Positions 1 to 5,770 of a DNA stretch of 5,770 nt are shown here, one piece after another (positions within the stretch are counted from its first letter, which is position 1; each line of letters starts with the position of its first letter). The DNA is from Tannerella sp. (lineage in GTDB: Bacteria; Bacteroidota; Bacteroidia; Bacteroidales; Tannerellaceae). Under the pieces are notes generated by a model. That model was not told the origin of the DNA. It made no database searches and worked only from the letters and a program-made list of their open reading frames with translations. The stretch is taken from the NCBI GenBank assembly GCA_031282485.1, contig JAITDQ010000127.1, positions 1-5,770 on the forward strand. Reading direction: 5' to 3'. Position numbers and translations under genes: made by a program.

Positions 1-43
1 TGAGATAAAAATCAAGTCCCCCCTGTCGCATTTCGAAATACAT

Positions 44-63
44 ATCCCCAATAATAGGGGGAT
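44..63. promoter_or_regulatory. Upstream dyad, possible regulator site 1
   Basis: The sequence reads ATCCCC (44-49), eight bases, then GGGGAT (58-63), a perfect inverted pair of 6-bp arms. It lies upstream of the predicted transcription start, so it is more likely a DNA-binding site than an RNA hairpin. Twelve bases of it (44-55) are also the exact reverse complement of 83-94, which ties it to the second dyad. The binding protein is unknown. No classical Fur box is apparent here. Confidence 0.4.
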
Positions 64-75
64 AGCAGACGCAAA

Positions 76-95
76 AATCCCGATTATTGGGGATT
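76..95. promoter_or_regulatory. Promoter-overlapping dyad, possible regulator site 2
   Basis: AATCCC (76-81) and GGGATT (90-95) form a perfect inverted pair around eight bases. The right arm shares bases with the proposed -33 element (ATTG, 93-96), the expected position for a repressor site or a class-II activator site. Its centre lies 32 bp from the centre of the upstream dyad, about three helical turns, so both sites would face the same side of the DNA. The role is inferred from position only. Confidence 0.42.
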
Positions 96-124
96 GCCGG
101 TATGATATTTCCCCTCTACTTTTG
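93..124 (+). promoter_or_regulatory. Bacteroidetes-type promoter of the iron-uptake operon
   Basis: TACTTTTG at 117-124 matches the Bacteroidetes -7 consensus TAnnTTTG. ATTG at 93-96 gives a -33-like TTG separated from it by 20 bases, within the usual spacing. Transcription would start near 130, leaving an A/T-rich leader of roughly 65-70 nt before the ATG at 198. No other good promoter was found before the three genes downstream. Confidence 0.65.
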
Positions 125-197
125 CAGAAATTTTTGAAACGGACAGGTTGTCTCTAATTTAAACAATGTAGTAATTTACCTAAACAGTTAAAACAAA

Positions 198-2606
198 ATG
201 ACTTTTATAAAATATTCGCATGTGAGATTTTCGGTAATAACGGTTTTTTTATGTCTGTTCATGAGTGCATCGTTTGCACAACAGGGAAGGCAGTCGGTTA
301 TTCGCGGAACGATAAAAGATGCAGACGGCGAACCGGTCGAAAACGCTAATGTGTTCATAAAAAACTCCCGGATAGGGACGCAATCCGACCGCAACGGCGA
401 TTTTTTCCTCCGCGTCGTTCCCGGTACGCTTACGTTTTGCGTACATTATATAGGATATGTGCCTTTCGAACAGCAAATCGAAATAAAACCGAACGAACAC
501 AGGCATCTTCAAATAAAACTCGAAGAACTGACCACCAGCCTGAATGAAATTGTGGTCGAAGCCAAATCGCCGGTGCAGCGCGTGAAGGAATCGTCGTTCA
601 ACGTGGTAGCCATTGATGCCAAAAGCATGCAAAATACGACGCTCGACTTGGCGCACGCCATGAGCCGGGTGTCGGGCGTAAAGATTCGCGAATCGGGCGG
701 GCTGGGTTCAGACCTGCATTTCTCGCTCAACGGCTTTTCGGGACGGCATGTTAAGTTTTTCTTAGACGGCGTGCCGATGGAAGGCATGGGGGCGTCGTTC
801 CAGATCAACAATATCCCCGTCAATCTGGCGGAGCGGATTGAGATTTACAAAGGCGTTGTGCCGGTCGGGTTCGGCGGCGACGCTATCGGCGGGGCGGTGA
901 ACATCGTGACGAATCAGAAACGGCGGACGTTTGTGGATGTTTCGTATTCCTACGGCTCGTTTAATACGCACCGTTCGTCGGTCAATGCGGGATATACGGC
1001 TAAAAACGGGTTTATGATCGAACTGAATGCCTTTCAGAACTATTCCGACAACAGTTATTGGATTGATAATGCCGTCAAGGATTTGGAAACGGGGCAAATC
1101 AACAGCAACAGGGTGGAACGCATCAAACGCTTCCACGATACGTATCACAACGAAACCGTCATCCTCCGCACGGGTGTTGTGAACAAACCCTTTGCCGACC
1201 GCCTGATCGTAAGCCTTAACACAGGAAAATCCTACAAGGAAACGCAAAACGGAGTGCGGCAGGACATCGTCTACGGCCAAAAACACAACAAAGGCGAAAC
1301 CCTGATGCCTTCGCTGCAATACGTGAAACGCGATCTTTTCGTCGAAGGACTGAACGTAAACCTGACGGCTAACTACAACAAAAACCTGACCCACAACATC
1401 GATACGGCAACTTACGAATACAACTGGCGCGGCGAATCGAAATACAACAACGGGAAATTAGGCGAACAGAACTATCAGGACGCAAAATATGAAAACAAAA
1501 ACGGGAATACGACGTTCACCGCCAACTACCGCGCCGACGAACACCATTCGTTCGTGCTGAACAGCGTCCTCTCGTCGTTCAACCGCAACACCCGCTCCAC
1601 ACCGAACGATGCGAACATCACGGCCACCGATACGATGCCCAAAACGTCGCTGAAAAACGTCGCCGGCCTCTCCTACCGGCTGAATTTCGACAACCGCTGG
1701 AACGTCTCCGTCTTCGGCAAGCATTACCTGCAATACAGCAAAGGCCCCAAAGATGTTTCGGCTGACACCGGCCACCCGAAATACGAAATCTTCAGCGAAA
1801 CGTTCACCGCCATGGGCTACGGGATTGCCGGAACTTATTTCTGGAAAGATTTTCAGGGAAAACTCTCCTACGAAAAGACGTACCGTCTGCCGACCGACAA
1901 CGAACTCTTCGGAAACGAGGAACTGGAACGCGGCTCGACCGGCCTGAAAGCCGAAAACAGCGACAACTATAACATCAACCTGTCGTACAGCAAAGATTTC
2001 GACAAAACGCATTTCGTTTACATCGACGCGGGCTACATCCTGCGCAATACGAAAGATTATATCCGTCGCGTCACGGACAGTTATTCGGGCAAATACTACG
2101 CTTCGCACATCAATCACGGATATGTGCGCAACATCAGTCTGGAGGGGGAAATCCGCTATTCGTACAGGAACATCATTACGGCGGGCGTCAACGCGACCTC
2201 GCAGAACATCCGCGACAATGAACCGGAAACGATGGGCATGTCGGCCAGCACCACCTACCGGGCGCGTATCCCCAACATCCCGTACTTTTTTGCATCCGGC
2301 GACGTGGAAGTCGTATGGCGGAATTTCGTCCGCCGGAACAATCATTTAAGTTTCGGATACAACAGCAACTACGTGCACGAGTTTCCACTGTATTCGGAAA
2401 GACACGGTTCGTCGTCGAAAAGAGTCGTGCCGAGCCAGTTCTCGCACGACGTCAGCCTCACGTACACGATTGCGAACGGACGTTACAACATCACGGCCGA
2501 ATGTAAAAACCTGACCGACGAAAAGCTGTACGACAACTTCAGTCTGCAAAAACCGGGCAGGGCGTTTTATGTCAAAGTAAGATATTTCATGAATTTTTTT
2601 AACTGA
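198..2606 (+). CDS. xusA: TonB-dependent outer-membrane receptor, XusA-like siderophore transporter
   Basis: This 802-residue outer-membrane receptor would import a ferric siderophore into the periplasm using TonB-ExbBD energy. A signal peptide covers residues 1-27, with likely cleavage after SASFA. A carboxypeptidase-regulatory-like domain follows at about 34-112 (IRGTIKDADGEPVENANVFI). A TonB-box-like EIVVEA lies at 117-122 and the plug at about 125-240, including FFLDGVPMEG, ERIEIYKG and GGAVNIVTN. The rest is a beta-barrel rich in alternating aromatic strands, ending YVKVRYFMNFFN. The ATG at 198 follows an A-rich leader and gives a complete signal peptide. No SusD partner follows; instead a DUF4374 lipoprotein gene begins 32 nt downstream, the arrangement of xusAB in Bacteroides. 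The receptor family is certain. The xusA name and siderophore substrate rest on the neighbours and are less sure. Confidence 0.93.
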   Translation: MTFIKYSHVRFSVITVFLCLFMSASFAQQGRQSVIRGTIKDADGEPVENANVFIKNSRIGTQSDRNGDFFLRVVPGTLTFCVHYIGYVPFEQQIEIKPNEHRHLQIKLEELTTSLNEIVVEAKSPVQRVKESSFNVVAIDAKSMQNTTLDLAHAMSRVSGVKIRESGGLGSDLHFSLNGFSGRHVKFFLDGVPMEGMGASFQINNIPVNLAERIEIYKGVVPVGFGGDAIGGAVNIVTNQKRRTFVDVSYSYGSFNTHRSSVNAGYTAKNGFMIELNAFQNYSDNSYWIDNAVKDLETGQINSNRVERIKRFHDTYHNETVILRTGVVNKPFADRLIVSLNTGKSYKETQNGVRQDIVYGQKHNKGETLMPSLQYVKRDLFVEGLNVNLTANYNKNLTHNIDTATYEYNWRGESKYNNGKLGEQNYQDAKYENKNGNTTFTANYRADEHHSFVLNSVLSSFNRNTRSTPNDANITATDTMPKTSLKNVAGLSYRLNFDNRWNVSVFGKHYLQYSKGPKDVSADTGHPKYEIFSETFTAMGYGIAGTYFWKDFQGKLSYEKTYRLPTDNELFGNEELERGSTGLKAENSDNYNINLSYSKDFDKTHFVYIDAGYILRNTKDYIRRVTDSYSGKYYASHINHGYVRNISLEGEIRYSYRNIITAGVNATSQNIRDNEPETMGMSASTTYRARIPNIPYFFASGDVEVVWRNFVRRNNHLSFGYNSNYVHEFPLYSERHGSSSKRVVPSQFSHDVSLTYTIANGRYNITAECKNLTDEKLYDNFSLQKPGRAFYVKVRYFMNFFN

Positions 2607-2638
2607 TAACAGGAAGTAGAATTTTAATAATTAACAAA

Positions 2639-3925
2639 ATGAAGAAGAATGTATTTTTAAGTTTAATGGCGGCAACCGTTTTTTTTGCCGCATCATGTGA
2701 TAAAAACAACGACGTCCCCGACAAGGTGGATGAAGAAAAAGGCTCCTACATCATCGCCGCATCCAGCGGCGAAGCATCCTATCTGTTGCAGACCGGCGAA
2801 CTGAAAAGCGGCGAACTCACGATTGTAAATTCGGGACTTGAGACGGAAACAGGCACCGCCTGGCTGTTTCACGACAGGAAATATCTCTACCGGCTCGTGT
2901 ACAACCAGGGAAATGCCGGAACAGGATCGTCGTATATCCTCAACGCAGACGGGAAACTCAGTGAACGGGGCGTCAAGTTCGAAATCACCAACCGCTTTAC
3001 CACCTACGGCTCCTACGGCAAATATATCGTGACCGCAGCAGCCGGGGCTACCGACCGGAAGGATGCGGCGGGAAACGTTCAGCAGGGCGTCACCTTCACC
3101 ATCCTCGATACGGAAGCCGAAACGCTGACAACTAAAACCATTTCTACCGAAAATTTCCTCGGCACGGGCGAATATACTACCTTTTCGGGAATCGTGGACG
3201 TGAACGGGAAGCTGTTTACGGCCGTCTGTCCGATTGGCGTCAGCGCCTACGGGGTAGCGCAGGGCGTGGCCGAAGCGGCTACCACAACTACGGCCTATCC
3301 CGACAGCGTCTGGGTGGCGATTTACAGCAATACGAATTTCGAGAATCCCAAAATCCTGCGCGACGACCGCCTGAGCTATGCAAGCTCGCGCTACCGTTCG
3401 CAGTATTATTCCAATATCGTCACCGACGACCGGAATAATATCTACGTGTTTTCGTCAAGCTACGACAGCCGGACAACGAAAAAATCGGGCGTCATACGCA
3501 TCAAGGCGGGAACGGAAGAATTTGACCGGGACTATTATTTCGACATCCAGACGGCTGCCGGAGGAAACCACCTGTTTAAGGTATGGTACGTCTCGGACGA
3601 TTATTTCCTGCTCCAGATGTACACGTCCGAATCCGTTTCCGCAATGGGCGACACGAAAAAGCTGGCCGTATTCAACGCCTCCTCCCGGACGTTCAACTGG
3701 GTAACCGGCCTGCCGGCAATCGATAATATCGGAAGCTTCGGAAGTACACCTTATGCCGAAGACGGAATCGTATACATGCCGATAGTCGCTGTCAGCGCCG
3801 ACGGCGTCGAACCGGCCTTCCAGCCCACCGTTTACGCCATCGACGTCAAAACGGCTGTCGCCACGAAAGGCATAACCGTTACCTGCAACAGTATCGGCGC
3901 CGTAGGAAAATTGATCATGCCGTAA
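2639..3925 (+). CDS. xusB: DUF4374-family surface lipoprotein, XusB-like siderophore binder
   Basis: This 428-residue lipoprotein has a type II signal peptide ending in the lipobox AASC, with Cys20 as the lipidated residue. The mature start DKNND is moderately acidic, compatible with a Bacteroidetes surface-export signal. The body matches my recollection of the DUF4374 family: ASYLL near 46-50, KYLYRLVYNQGNAGTGSSY near 81-99, RFTTYGSYGKYI near 119-130, ENFLGTGEY near 171-179, and later YVFSSSYDSR, GVIRIKAGTEEFD, LAVFNASS, GLPAID and ATKGITV. Repeated short beta-strand blocks suggest a propeller fold. In Bacteroides thetaiotaomicron the family member XusB binds enterobactin-type siderophores at the cell surface and works with XusA. 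Length is normal and the gene looks intact. Start ATG follows an A-rich leader (TTAACAAA). The bound ligand here is unknown. Confidence 0.88.
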   Translation: MKKNVFLSLMAATVFFAASCDKNNDVPDKVDEEKGSYIIAASSGEASYLLQTGELKSGELTIVNSGLETETGTAWLFHDRKYLYRLVYNQGNAGTGSSYILNADGKLSERGVKFEITNRFTTYGSYGKYIVTAAAGATDRKDAAGNVQQGVTFTILDTEAETLTTKTISTENFLGTGEYTTFSGIVDVNGKLFTAVCPIGVSAYGVAQGVAEAATTTTAYPDSVWVAIYSNTNFENPKILRDDRLSYASSRYRSQYYSNIVTDDRNNIYVFSSSYDSRTTKKSGVIRIKAGTEEFDRDYYFDIQTAAGGNHLFKVWYVSDDYFLLQMYTSESVSAMGDTKKLAVFNASSRTFNWVTGLPAIDNIGSFGSTPYAEDGIVYMPIVAVSADGVEPAFQPTVYAIDVKTAVATKGITVTCNSIGAVGKLIMP

Positions 3926-3938
3926 ACCTGTCGCTGTT

Positions 3939-4970
3939 ATGGTAAAAATACTGTTTGATTTCGTACAGTTTCTGTACACCACGCTGCCGCTGGTTACATG
4001 TGTCGCCGTCCTTACTTTATTGAGCGTTTTATTGTCAAAATCAATAAAGAAACATGCGACGGTCTATTATATCGTAACGGGACTGCCGTTCGTTTTGGTT
4101 GCAATCCCCTTTATCGGACGGATATTCGGCGTCGAGACATTCGGTTTCAACCGCATCCCGCTCCTCGGCGGAATCCTGAGGGATTACATACACGCAGGTA
4201 CATTCGGATTCCCGCTGCTGATTATAATCATGTACATGGGCGCCCTTAATGTCAAGTTTAAATGGGTAAAAAAGCTGATGTCCATACGGAAAGAGCTGTC
4301 GATCATATCCGGGTTTCCCATATTTACGCACTCTTTGATCCGTGTAAGCAACAATTTCACCGGGCCGCTGGCGTACTTTACCCGTCACGACGAATATATG
4401 GAAACGGCAAGAGCGGCAAACGAAGCAGGCCTGTGGATAAGTAATTTCAGTTTTGTGCTGGGTATCGTACTGTTAATACTGTTCATACCCCTTTGGGTTA
4501 CGTCGTTCGGTTCGGTACGCAAATGCATGAGCGGCACGGCGTGGAAAAAGCTGCAGAAATGCTCTTATGTTTTATATGCGCTTCTGTTTATTCATGCCGC
4601 GGGTATTCAAGCCGGCGGACTGCTCAACCCGAGAGGCGGCGGCGGAGGTCATGCGCAGATCGAAAACACTCAGGCGCCTGATAACAGACTTGCCGTGGAA
4701 AACGTCCGCGATCAAACCGACGAACGTGCGCGCGGAACCCGACCGGTACAGCCGGAAAACGTTTCCGCAAGTCCGAGTCCGGGAAGAGGCGGCGGCGGAC
4801 GTGTACAAAGCATCGGATTTGCCGACATAAAAGTCAGTCCACGTGCAAAACAACACATCCATCTCATTTCACTTATCCTGATTTTCGGGTCTTATCTGTA
4901 CCTCCGCCTGCGAAAAGCAAGAACAGACGGGTCAAAAAAGAAATCCCAAACGGCGGGAGAAATCGTTTAA
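3939..4970 (+). CDS. Seven-helix ferric-reductase-like membrane protein with glycine-rich loop
   Basis: This 343-residue inner-membrane protein starts 13 nt after the lipoprotein stop. Hydrophobic segments lie at about 9-33, 42-62, 82-103, 117-138, 165-188, 207-226 and 306-323. Basic loops (KSIKK, KFKWVKK, the 193-207 loop, the C-terminal tail) predict N-terminus outside and C-terminus inside. His85, His131 and His219 sit in helices 3, 4 and 6 towards the periplasmic side. The segment AWKKLQKCSYVLYALLFIHA (201-220) resembles the W-x-x-L-Q...Y...H region of the ferric-reductase/YedZ haem domain. There is no cytoplasmic FAD or NAD(P) domain, so electrons may come from quinol or a partner. Between helices 6 and 7 is a roughly 75-residue low-complexity loop with two RGGGG-type clusters. 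Reduction of ferric siderophore in the periplasm is an inference from context. A PepSY-type protein, as in XusC, is not evident. Confidence 0.72.
   Translation: MVKILFDFVQFLYTTLPLVTCVAVLTLLSVLLSKSIKKHATVYYIVTGLPFVLVAIPFIGRIFGVETFGFNRIPLLGGILRDYIHAGTFGFPLLIIIMYMGALNVKFKWVKKLMSIRKELSIISGFPIFTHSLIRVSNNFTGPLAYFTRHDEYMETARAANEAGLWISNFSFVLGIVLLILFIPLWVTSFGSVRKCMSGTAWKKLQKCSYVLYALLFIHAAGIQAGGLLNPRGGGGGHAQIENTQAPDNRLAVENVRDQTDERARGTRPVQPENVSASPSPGRGGGGRVQSIGFADIKVSPRAKQHIHLISLILIFGSYLYLRLRKARTDGSKKKSQTAGEIV
4632..4799 (+). repeat. Pair of 15-bp GGC-rich direct repeats inside the third gene
   Basis: The same 15 bases, AGAGGCGGCGGCGGA, occur at 4632-4646 and 4785-4799, in the same frame. They encode the glycine clusters at residues 232-237 and 283-287 of the membrane protein. 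They bracket a polar stretch rich in Asn, Gln, Arg and Pro. The match may reflect duplication or shared glycine-codon bias. Confidence 0.6.
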
Positions 4971-5007
4971 GTGAATCTTATAAGACATTTTTGAGCGAAG
5001 GGCTGAT

Positions 5008-5164
5008 ATTTCGACAAGCTCAATAACCATATTTCGATAAGTTCAATAACTTTGCGGATAAGATCGATATTTCGACAGGCTCAATAACATTGCGAATAAG
5101 CTCAATATTTCGACAAGTTCAATAACCATATTTCGATAAGCTCAATAACCTTGCGAATGGAATG
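5008..5164. repeat. Tandem array of about eight ~20-nt units
   Basis: Five near-identical 20-nt cores, ATTTCGAyArGyTCAATAAC, begin at 5008, 5031, 5069, 5107 and 5130. The spacers after the second, third and fifth hold weaker relatives beginning near 5051, 5089 and 5150 (for example TTGCGAATAAGCTCAAT), so units start every 18-23 bases. The first 51 bases (5008-5058) recur at 5107-5157 with four differences, all transitions. The array fills most of the gap between the operon and the downstream hairpins. Read in reverse it gives short repeats of MVIELVEI, but no open frame long enough to be credible. TTGAGC at 4991-4996 could pair with GCTCAA in the first unit (5018-5023). Confidence 0.85.
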
Positions 5165-5177
5165 TATCACATCCGCT

Positions 5178-5230
5178 AAGCCTTAACGGGGCGGAATCTG
5201 TTTATCCGGATTCCGCCTCGTTTGAGGCTT
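5178..5230 (+). terminator. Long hairpin, possible operon terminator
   Basis: GGCGGAATC (5190-5198) and GATTCCGCC (5209-5217) pair perfectly around a 10-base loop. The stem extends outward by AACGG with TCGTT (one G-U pair), giving 14 bp. After a small bulge, AAGCCT (5178-5183) pairs with AGGCTT (5225-5230). The stem is strong, but no continuous T-run follows it, so intrinsic termination is possible rather than certain. It lies about 200 nt past the third gene's stop. A role as a transcript-stabilising structure or repeat element is an alternative. Confidence 0.5.
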
Positions 5231-5278
5231 TGGGTGTTGACAGCCGGCCATGACACAGGACGTTGCTCAATGTCGTCA

Positions 5279-5327
5279 ATTTAAGGGCGAAACCCTTAAA
5301 TCATTAGCCCGGCGGCATCGCCCCGGG
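5279..5327. repeat. Two-hairpin element resembling an interspersed repeat
   Basis: The first hairpin is ATTTAAGGG (5279-5287), loop CGAAA, CCCTTAAAT (5293-5301), a perfect 9-bp stem. After a short CATTAG linker comes the second, 5308-5327: CCCGGCG, loop GCAT, CGCC, then GGG, with two bulged C bases. No T-run follows either stem. This short AT-rich plus GC-rich hairpin pair joined by a CATTAG-like linker resembles REP-like interspersed repeats I recall from Bacteroidota genomes. That family link is from memory and unverified. Confidence 0.45.
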
Positions 5328-5358
5328 AACCGTTTTCCGCCTTAAATGGGATGGGCGG

Positions 5359-5368
5359 ATTTGCAAAT
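5359..5368. promoter_or_regulatory. 10-bp palindrome upstream of the nuclease promoter
   Basis: ATTTGCAAAT is a perfect palindrome about 45 bases upstream of the -7 box of the next gene. Its left end abuts GGGCGG (5353-5358), which could pair with CCGCC at 5337-5341. It could be a regulator site, but a 10-bp palindrome can occur by chance. Confidence 0.25.
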
Positions 5369-5412
5369 GCGAAAAAGATAGTAAAAAATTTTTCATATTG
5401 CCGAAACTGCAT

Positions 5413-5420
5413 TATATTTG
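5413..5420 (+). promoter_or_regulatory. Bacteroidetes-type -7 box for the nuclease gene
   Basis: TATATTTG matches the TAnnTTTG -7 consensus. The expected -33 position (about 5388-5393) holds only ATTTTT, so the upstream element is weak. Transcription would start near 5426, just before a run of ten A bases (5428-5437) that leads into the ATG at 5445, leaving a leader of only about 20 nt. Confidence 0.5.
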
Positions 5421-5444
5421 TGGCTGTAAAAAAAAAACAGAGCG

Positions 5445-5770
5445 ATGAAAGAAAGAAGATTAAATCCGCTGAATGATTTCCTGTTCATGAAATACATGGG
5501 CGAGAAAGGGGACGAAGAGCAGTTGCAGGCTTTTCTGAATGTCGTTTTGCACAAAACGGGCAATGACGGGATTGTGTCGGTAAAGATTCTTGATCCCCGT
5601 CTGCCGGCGGATATTGTCGGAAATAAAAACACGGTGTTGGATGTACGTGCAAAGATTGACAACGGCACGAAAGTAAACATCGAAGTCCAGCTCCGCAACG
5701 TGGGCAATATGGACAGGCGAAGTCTGTTCTACTGGAGCCGCGAGTACGTCAAGGGCATACGGGGCGGCGA
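5445..5770 (+). CDS. Rpn-family PD-(D/E)XK nuclease/putative transposase, 5' part
   Basis: The frame stays open from the ATG at 5445 to the window edge, giving the first 108 residues; the 3' end is outside. The protein begins MKERRLNPLNDFLFMKYMGE, the LNPLNDFLFKKxxGE-type start typical of the Rpn (recombination-promoting nuclease)/PDDEXK_2 family. Next comes a region predicting an insertion-prone helix (EEQLQAFLNVVL), then LDVRAKIDNG with the likely catalytic Asp66, and NIEVQLRN with Glu80 and Gln82 forming the ExQ version of the nuclease motif. RRSLFYWSREYVKGI follows as usual. Full-length family members are commonly about 280-310 residues, so roughly a third is seen. E. coli RpnA-type proteins are DNA endonucleases that promote recombination; whether this copy moves or acts on DNA is unknown. 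The start follows an A-rich leader and a short distance from a good -7 box. Nothing visible is broken. Confidence 0.88.
   Translation, partial: MKERRLNPLNDFLFMKYMGEKGDEEQLQAFLNVVLHKTGNDGIVSVKILDPRLPADIVGNKNTVLDVRAKIDNGTKVNIEVQLRNVGNMDRRSLFYWSREYVKGIRGG

Noticed and set aside
171..179. Leader hairpin or riboswitch around GTAATTTAC
   Set aside because: The palindrome is short and AT-rich, and the leader of under 70 nt shows no known riboswitch core.
1458..2345. Long 295-residue open frame on the minus strand, and shorter ones at 762-1394 and 249-656
   Set aside because: They lie wholly inside the receptor gene, lack promoter or leader signals and give low-complexity Val/Arg/Phe-rich translations, as expected from codon bias of the real gene.
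198..3925. SusC/SusD glycan-uptake pair
   Set aside because: The receptor is shorter than typical SusC proteins, and the following lipoprotein matches DUF4374, not the helical SusD/RagB family.
3455..3982. 175-residue minus-strand open frame over the lipoprotein gene end
   Set aside because: It is antisense to a well-recognised DUF4374 gene, spans the junction with the next gene and resembles no family I know.
5046..5129. Small minus-strand peptide gene (28 codons starting MVIELVEI)
   Set aside because: It is made entirely of the tandem repeat read in reverse, with no promoter or leader signal.
5008..5164. CRISPR array
   Set aside because: Spacers are very short, unequal and themselves degenerate copies of the repeat. 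Unit spacing of 18-23 bases is too small, and no cas genes are present.
5393..5707. 104-residue minus-strand open frame at the right edge
   Set aside because: It is antisense to the Rpn-family gene, whose motifs are clear, and its start lies within that coding region.

Overview
The window looks like a Bacteroidota (probably Bacteroidales) chromosome. Three signs support this. The two clearest promoters match the Bacteroidetes -7 consensus TAnnTTTG. Start codons follow A-rich leaders rather than Shine-Dalgarno sequences. The outer-membrane receptor carries the N-terminal carboxypeptidase-regulatory-like domain typical of the phylum. No species can be named from the sequence alone.

Positions 1-197 are a regulatory region. 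It holds two similar GC-rich dyads (44-63 and 76-95) with centres 32 bp apart. The second runs into the -33 element of a good promoter (93-124). Positions 198-4970 are one compact three-gene operon on the + strand: a TonB-dependent outer-membrane receptor (198-2606), a DUF4374-family lipoprotein (2639-3925) and a seven-helix inner-membrane protein resembling the ferric-reductase/YedZ haem domain (3939-4970). The gaps are only 32 and 13 nt. The first two genes match the layout of the Bacteroides xenosiderophore system XusAB. I infer that the lipoprotein captures a ferric siderophore, the receptor imports it with TonB energy, and the membrane protein may help release iron by reduction. The third gene does not look like the PepSY-type XusC of Bacteroides thetaiotaomicron, and it has an unusual glycine-rich periplasmic loop. 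This makes the locus a possible Xus variant.

Positions 4971-5444 contain no convincing gene but are dense in structure. They hold a ~20-nt tandem repeat array (5008-5164), a long hairpin that may end the operon (5178-5230), a two-hairpin element resembling interspersed repeats (5279-5327), a short palindrome, and a second Bacteroidetes-type promoter (-7 box 5413-5420). From 5445 to the window edge runs the 5' part of an Rpn-family PD-(D/E)XK nuclease/putative transposase gene with its catalytic D and ExQ residues visible. The window is therefore an iron-uptake operon followed by a repeat-rich junction and a mobile-element-like nuclease gene.
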